From Actinomycetospora straminea (lineage in GTDB: Bacteria > Actinomycetota > Actinomycetes > Mycobacteriales > Pseudonocardiaceae), in assembly GCF_028737255.1 (NCBI RefSeq), contig NZ_JAQZAN010000019.1, positions 62,001-126,000 on the forward strand: a stretch of 64,000 bases of DNA, read 5' to 3'. Shown in pieces: positions 60,957 through 64,000 of this stretch; position 1 is the stretch's first letter; every line of letters starts with the position of its first letter. The position numbers and the translations under genes were made by a program. The notes under the pieces were generated by a model. The model saw only the letters and a program-made list of their open reading frames with translations, did no database searches and was not told where the DNA came from.

Positions 60957-62824
60957 GCCGCCCCCGAGACCCGGCGACGGCGGGCGTGCCCGGACACCAG
61001 CCCGGACGCCACCGCGTTGCGGGGGCCCAGGCTGCCCCGGACGTTGCCGGTGCCGCAGACGATGCCGTACGGCGCGACCGCGTCGGCGATCATGTCGGGG
61101 ATCTCGAAGTCGAGCGCGGACCCGCCGAGCAGCACCACGAACTCGATCTGGCGCAGGGTGCCGCCCGGCGCGATCTGCTCGAGGGCCCGCAGCGCGTTGA
61201 CCACGAACACCCGCCGCTTGGCCTCGCGCCGGGTGTGACGCAGCGTCGCCAGGTCGTGGCGGCCCGGGACCGCGTGCATGCCGTCGTCGGTGAGCACCAC
61301 GACCCGGGCGAAGAGCTCCGGGGACAGCGGCTCGGTGAAGAACTGGACCGTGCCGTCCTCGTGCCGGACGTGGAAGAAGCTCTCCACCTTCGCCAGCGGG
61401 TAGCGCTTGACCTCCTCGGCCACCTGCTTGTCGTCCAGGCCGAGCTCGGCGTCGATGAGGGTGGTGACGAGGTCCCCGGCACCCGCGACGTGCACCGCGT
61501 ACACCTCGCCGTCGGTGTCGGCGTGGGCCGCGTCCGTCGAGCCGCCGCCCAGGTCGAGCACCACGATCGGCTCGCCGGTGCCCGGGGTGGTCAGCGCGCC
61601 GCCGACCGCCATCTCGGCCTCGACGCCGCCGATCTCGACCTCGAGCACCCGTTCGGCTTCCTCGGCGAGCACGCGACGCACCTCGGCGGCCACCTGCTCC
61701 ATCGGCCCGCGACTCGTGCGCACCATCGCGGCGAGCAGGACGGCGTCCTCCCGGGCGACCTCCTTGGCCAGACCGCCGCGGACCTCCTGCGGCACCAGCG
61801 TGTCCACGGCCAACAGGTCCTCGATGGCGACCTCGTCGGGACGCTGCCCGGTCAGCTCCGACATCGCGTCACGGACACCGGCGAGCATGCCGCCGACGTG
61901 GGTGCCGCTCTCCCCCTCGGCGTCGACCAGCGGCCGGATCCGGGCCAGCGACCGCATGATCTCGTCGGCGCCCGCGTCGACCTCGACCGACACCGTCGAG
62001 GACCGCCCGCGCAGGGCGATCGACCCGGCCGGCACCCGGCGGTCGGTGATGTCGCCGCCCGGGGTGCGCACGACGACCGCGGACCGGTTGCCGGTGAGCG
62101 ACCGGGCCACGGGCGAGATCATCTTCGTCTGCTCGGCGTCGAGGTCGAACAGGGTGGCGATGCCGTAGGAGTTGGACAGGGTGCGGATGGTGCGTCCCGG
62201 CTCGGCGACCTCGACGGCGGCGAGCATGCCCAGGGGGACCTCGTCGACCAGGGTCACCTCGTCGACGATCGGCAGGGTCTCCTCCAGCCGGTTGGCCACC
62301 AGCACCGCGTCGTCGCCCCCCAGGATCGCGCCGCGCACCCCGACCCCCCGGTGAGCCGCCGCGACCAGGGCCTCGGCGACGTCCTCGAAGTCCGCGGCCG
62401 CGGGCACCACGACGAGGACGTCCTCGCCGACCGGTCGGTCGGCGAGGTCGGCCAGGGCGACCGTGGTGCCCACCCCGATCCCGCTCCCGCCCGGGGTCCG
62501 GGGGTCGTGGCCGATCATCGTCGACTCGGTCACGACGGTCTCGGTGATGGTCTCCATGGCGAGCCCGCTGATCACCGGGGTGGCCTCGTTGGTGAGGACG
62601 AGGTCGACCTCCGGCCACCGGCACCCGCCGTCGGCCAGCGCCTGCCCGGCCGCTCTCCGCACGCCCTCGGCGTTGTCGGGGGTGCCCTTGATCCCGGTGG
62701 TGGGCGCGAGGCCGCTGCCCAGGTACTCCAGGCCGCCGTCGTCGTCGACGCGGGCGCAGCAGGCCTCGGTGGTCGAGTTGCCGATGTCCACGCCGACGAC
62801 GAGGCGCGGCGCGCCGGATGCCAC
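60953..62824 (-). CDS. diol/glycerol dehydratase reactivase, large subunit (DdrA/PduG type)
   Basis: 623 aa. Actin/Hsp70-like ATPase: VVGVDIGNSTTEACCARV (phosphate 1), VVLDLGGGSTDAA (phosphate 2), ALRALEQIAPGGTLRQIEFVVLLGGSALDFEIPDMI (adenosine), and the DdrA insertion LTNEATPVISGLAMETITET. Releases inactivated B12 from the dehydratase. GTG start 5 nt after the medium-subunit stop. Confidence 0.95.
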   Translation of the reverse strand: MASGAPRLVVGVDIGNSTTEACCARVDDDGGLEYLGSGLAPTTGIKGTPDNAEGVRRAAGQALADGGCRWPEVDLVLTNEATPVISGLAMETITETVVTESTMIGHDPRTPGGSGIGVGTTVALADLADRPVGEDVLVVVPAAADFEDVAEALVAAAHRGVGVRGAILGGDDAVLVANRLEETLPIVDEVTLVDEVPLGMLAAVEVAEPGRTIRTLSNSYGIATLFDLDAEQTKMISPVARSLTGNRSAVVVRTPGGDITDRRVPAGSIALRGRSSTVSVEVDAGADEIMRSLARIRPLVDAEGESGTHVGGMLAGVRDAMSELTGQRPDEVAIEDLLAVDTLVPQEVRGGLAKEVAREDAVLLAAMVRTSRGPMEQVAAEVRRVLAEEAERVLEVEIGGVEAEMAVGGALTTPGTGEPIVVLDLGGGSTDAAHADTDGEVYAVHVAGAGDLVTTLIDAELGLDDKQVAEEVKRYPLAKVESFFHVRHEDGTVQFFTEPLSPELFARVVVLTDDGMHAVPGRHDLATLRHTRREAKRRVFVVNALRALEQIAPGGTLRQIEFVVLLGGSALDFEIPDMIADAVAPYGIVCGTGNVRGSLGPRNAVASGLVSGHARRRRVSGAA

Positions 62825-62829
62825 CGCGG

Positions 62830-63420
62830 TCAGCTCCCGGCGCGTCGGATCGACACGTCGACCTCGACGATGCCCCCGTCCGGCTCGATCATCTCGGTCT
62901 CCTTGAGGTGCAGCAGGGCCGCCTTGGCCTGGTAGCGCGGGCGGGCCATGAAGTCGTTCTGGACCGGAACCGGTGCGGGCGACTCCCCCTTGGCGTACTG
63001 CGCGGCGTTGCTCCCGATGGCGCGGAAGGTCTCCGGCGTCAGCAGCGGGGCCTGCGGGAACAGCTCGAGGTTGCTGAGCTTGGCGAGGTCCTTCTGGTGG
63101 ATCATCGAGGTCCCGCGGGACAGAATCCCCACCCCGATCCCCGACCCGGACAGGCGCGCCGCCCGGTGGGCGATCTTGGCCAGGTCGCTGGAGTCCTTCA
63201 CGCGCACGATGCGCAGCGAGACGCCCTGCTCCTCGACGCCGGCCATCACCTCGCGCAGCACCTCGGCGAGCGGGATGTTCGAGATGGTCTTGGTGAAGAA
63301 GGAGCAGAAGGCGGGCGAGATCCCCAGAACGACCTCGTCCTCGCGCTCACCGCGTCCGGCCGGCCCCTTCTCCGTGATCTCGGCGGTGCGCTCCGGCCGA
63401 TCGGTCTCGGTGCTGGTCAC
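62830..63420 (-). CDS. propanediol/glycerol dehydratase, medium subunit (PduD type)
   Basis: 196 aa. EVVLGISPAFCSFFTKTISNIPLAEVLREVMAGVEEQG, RVKDSSDLAKIAHRAARLSGSGIGVGILSRGTSMIHQKDLAKLSNLELFPQAPLLTPETFRAIGSNAAQYAKGESP, the B12-contacting medium-subunit sequence. GTG start 1 nt from the large-subunit stop. No small-subunit (PduE) gene follows it; the next gene is the reactivase. Confidence 0.93.
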   Translation of the reverse strand: MTSTETDRPERTAEITEKGPAGRGEREDEVVLGISPAFCSFFTKTISNIPLAEVLREVMAGVEEQGVSLRIVRVKDSSDLAKIAHRAARLSGSGIGVGILSRGTSMIHQKDLAKLSNLELFPQAPLLTPETFRAIGSNAAQYAKGESPAPVPVQNDFMARPRYQAKAALLHLKETEMIEPDGGIVEVDVSIRRAGS

Positions 63421-63421
63421 G

Positions 63422-64000
63422 TCACTCGACCTCCTGCTCGGGGTTGCTGGCGGACAGCACGTGGCGCAGCCGCTTCATCTCCTCCCAGCGCTCGCCCGAG
63501 GGGCGGTAGCCGGTGCCGGGACCCGCGTAGTCGTTGGCGTCGTTGATCGCCGACCGCACGGAGAAGTCGCCATCGAGGATTGCCGAGGTCTGCAACAGGT
63601 CGCCGGAGACGCGCTGGCGCAGCACGCCCAGCAGGTTCTCGGCGACGTCGCGGAACCCGCCCTTCTCCAGGGCGGCCACCAGGTCCAGCCCGGTGATGCC
63701 GCGGTCCATCACGCTCTTGGCCGCCTTGAGGTCCTCGAGCACGTCGCGCTCCGGGAGCTCCTCGCTGCCGTGGGCGTAGATGCCGGCGTCGACCTCCTCG
63801 TCGGTGATCGGCGGCAGGTCGAGGCCGGCGAAGACGGCCTGCAGGGCGCGGATCGCCTTGCCCCGCACCGCCAGGACCTCCTTCTCGGCGACGTGGCGCA
63901 GCCCGCCGTCGACCTTGAGGTCGCGCTGGATGGTGTTCCAGTCGTCGTAGTCCTCCGGGTCCCAGTTGGAGCCCGCGAACATGTTGTCGGCGTTGGGGAC
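63422..64000 (-). CDS. propanediol/glycerol dehydratase, large subunit (5'-truncated)
   Basis: C-terminal 192 aa of the PduC-type catalytic subunit, which dehydrates 1,2-diols or glycerol to aldehydes with adenosylcobalamin. NMFAGSNWDPEDYDDWNTIQRDLKVDGGLR, ITDEEVDAGIYAHGS, GITGLDLVAALEKGGFRDVAENLLGVLRQRVSGDLLQTSAIL and YAGPGTGYRPSGERWEE are diagnostic. The frame continues upstream of MFAGSN to the window edge (VPNADN), so the start lies outside. Confidence 0.95.
   Translation of the reverse strand, partial: VPNADNMFAGSNWDPEDYDDWNTIQRDLKVDGGLRHVAEKEVLAVRGKAIRALQAVFAGLDLPPITDEEVDAGIYAHGSEELPERDVLEDLKAAKSVMDRGITGLDLVAALEKGGFRDVAENLLGVLRQRVSGDLLQTSAILDGDFSVRSAINDANDYAGPGTGYRPSGERWEEMKRLRHVLSASNPEQEVE

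Overview
The window is about 64 kb of very GC-rich DNA with an extreme G/C bias at third codon positions, frequent GTG starts and many 4-nt stop/start overlaps. Together with ClpC, MarP-like, DUF1918, MeaB/methylmalonyl-CoA mutase and SigB/F-type genes, this indicates a high-GC actinobacterium, most like the Pseudonocardiaceae (inference from gene content; no database was searched). No rRNA, tRNA, CRISPR array, prophage or transposase gene was recognised.

Layout. 1-6.8 kb: the end of clpC with a strong terminator, a DUF1918 protein, a response regulator/sensor kinase/LiaF-like operon, and a divergent Tat-exported PhoD phosphatase. 6.8-14 kb: a tightly overlapping minus-strand operon made of an MFS transporter, two proteins each interrupted by an in-frame TGA followed by Gly-Ser-Cys, a thioredoxin-reductase-like flavoprotein carrying CATC, two further paralogues of a Cys-containing DGLPxVPPT domain, and a small tail gene. 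A GntR/FCD regulator lies beside it. I read both TGA codons as selenocysteine (UGSC family); a bacterial-SECIS-like hairpin follows each at the expected spacing. 14-20 kb: a divergent acyl-CoA catabolic operon (ADP-forming acyl-CoA synthetase, two crotonases, a pair of acyl-CoA dehydrogenases). The same TTGGATACGA motif precedes both operons, so one regulator may control both.

20-36.5 kb: an NAD(P)-binding protein, small membrane and coiled-coil proteins, MeaB, a MarP-like protease, a carotenoid oxygenase, methylmalonyl-CoA mutase (mutA-mutB), an XRE-cupin regulator divergent from a flavoprotein/methyltransferase pair, a MatB-like malonyl-CoA synthetase, and an ABC-2 exporter operon with a LolA/MucB-like protein. 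36.5-43 kb: a second two-component system, three tandem 76-bp repeats, an EamA exporter divergent from an Lrp regulator, a glycosyltransferase and an ODP-type metallo-beta-lactamase-fold protein. 43.5-47 kb: the protocatechuate operon pcaH-pcaG-pobA with a divergent IclR regulator. 47-60 kb: a Rieske/DUF2231 membrane protein, an acyl-CoA desaturase, DUF1206, a frameshifted YrhK gene, FUSC, an FAD-Rieske fusion oxidoreductase, a SigB/F-type sigma factor, an alpha/beta hydrolase, a CocE/NonD hydrolase and a patatin. 60.5-64 kb: B12-dependent diol/glycerol dehydratase (large subunit truncated by the window end, medium subunit) with both reactivase subunits.

The window also holds several families of short dispersed palindromic repeats. 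One family occurs inside reading frames: it adds a segment to the acyl-CoA synthetase and matches part of a crotonase gene, in the manner of Rickettsia palindromic elements. The two points most worth following are the double-selenoprotein operon and these coding-region repeats.
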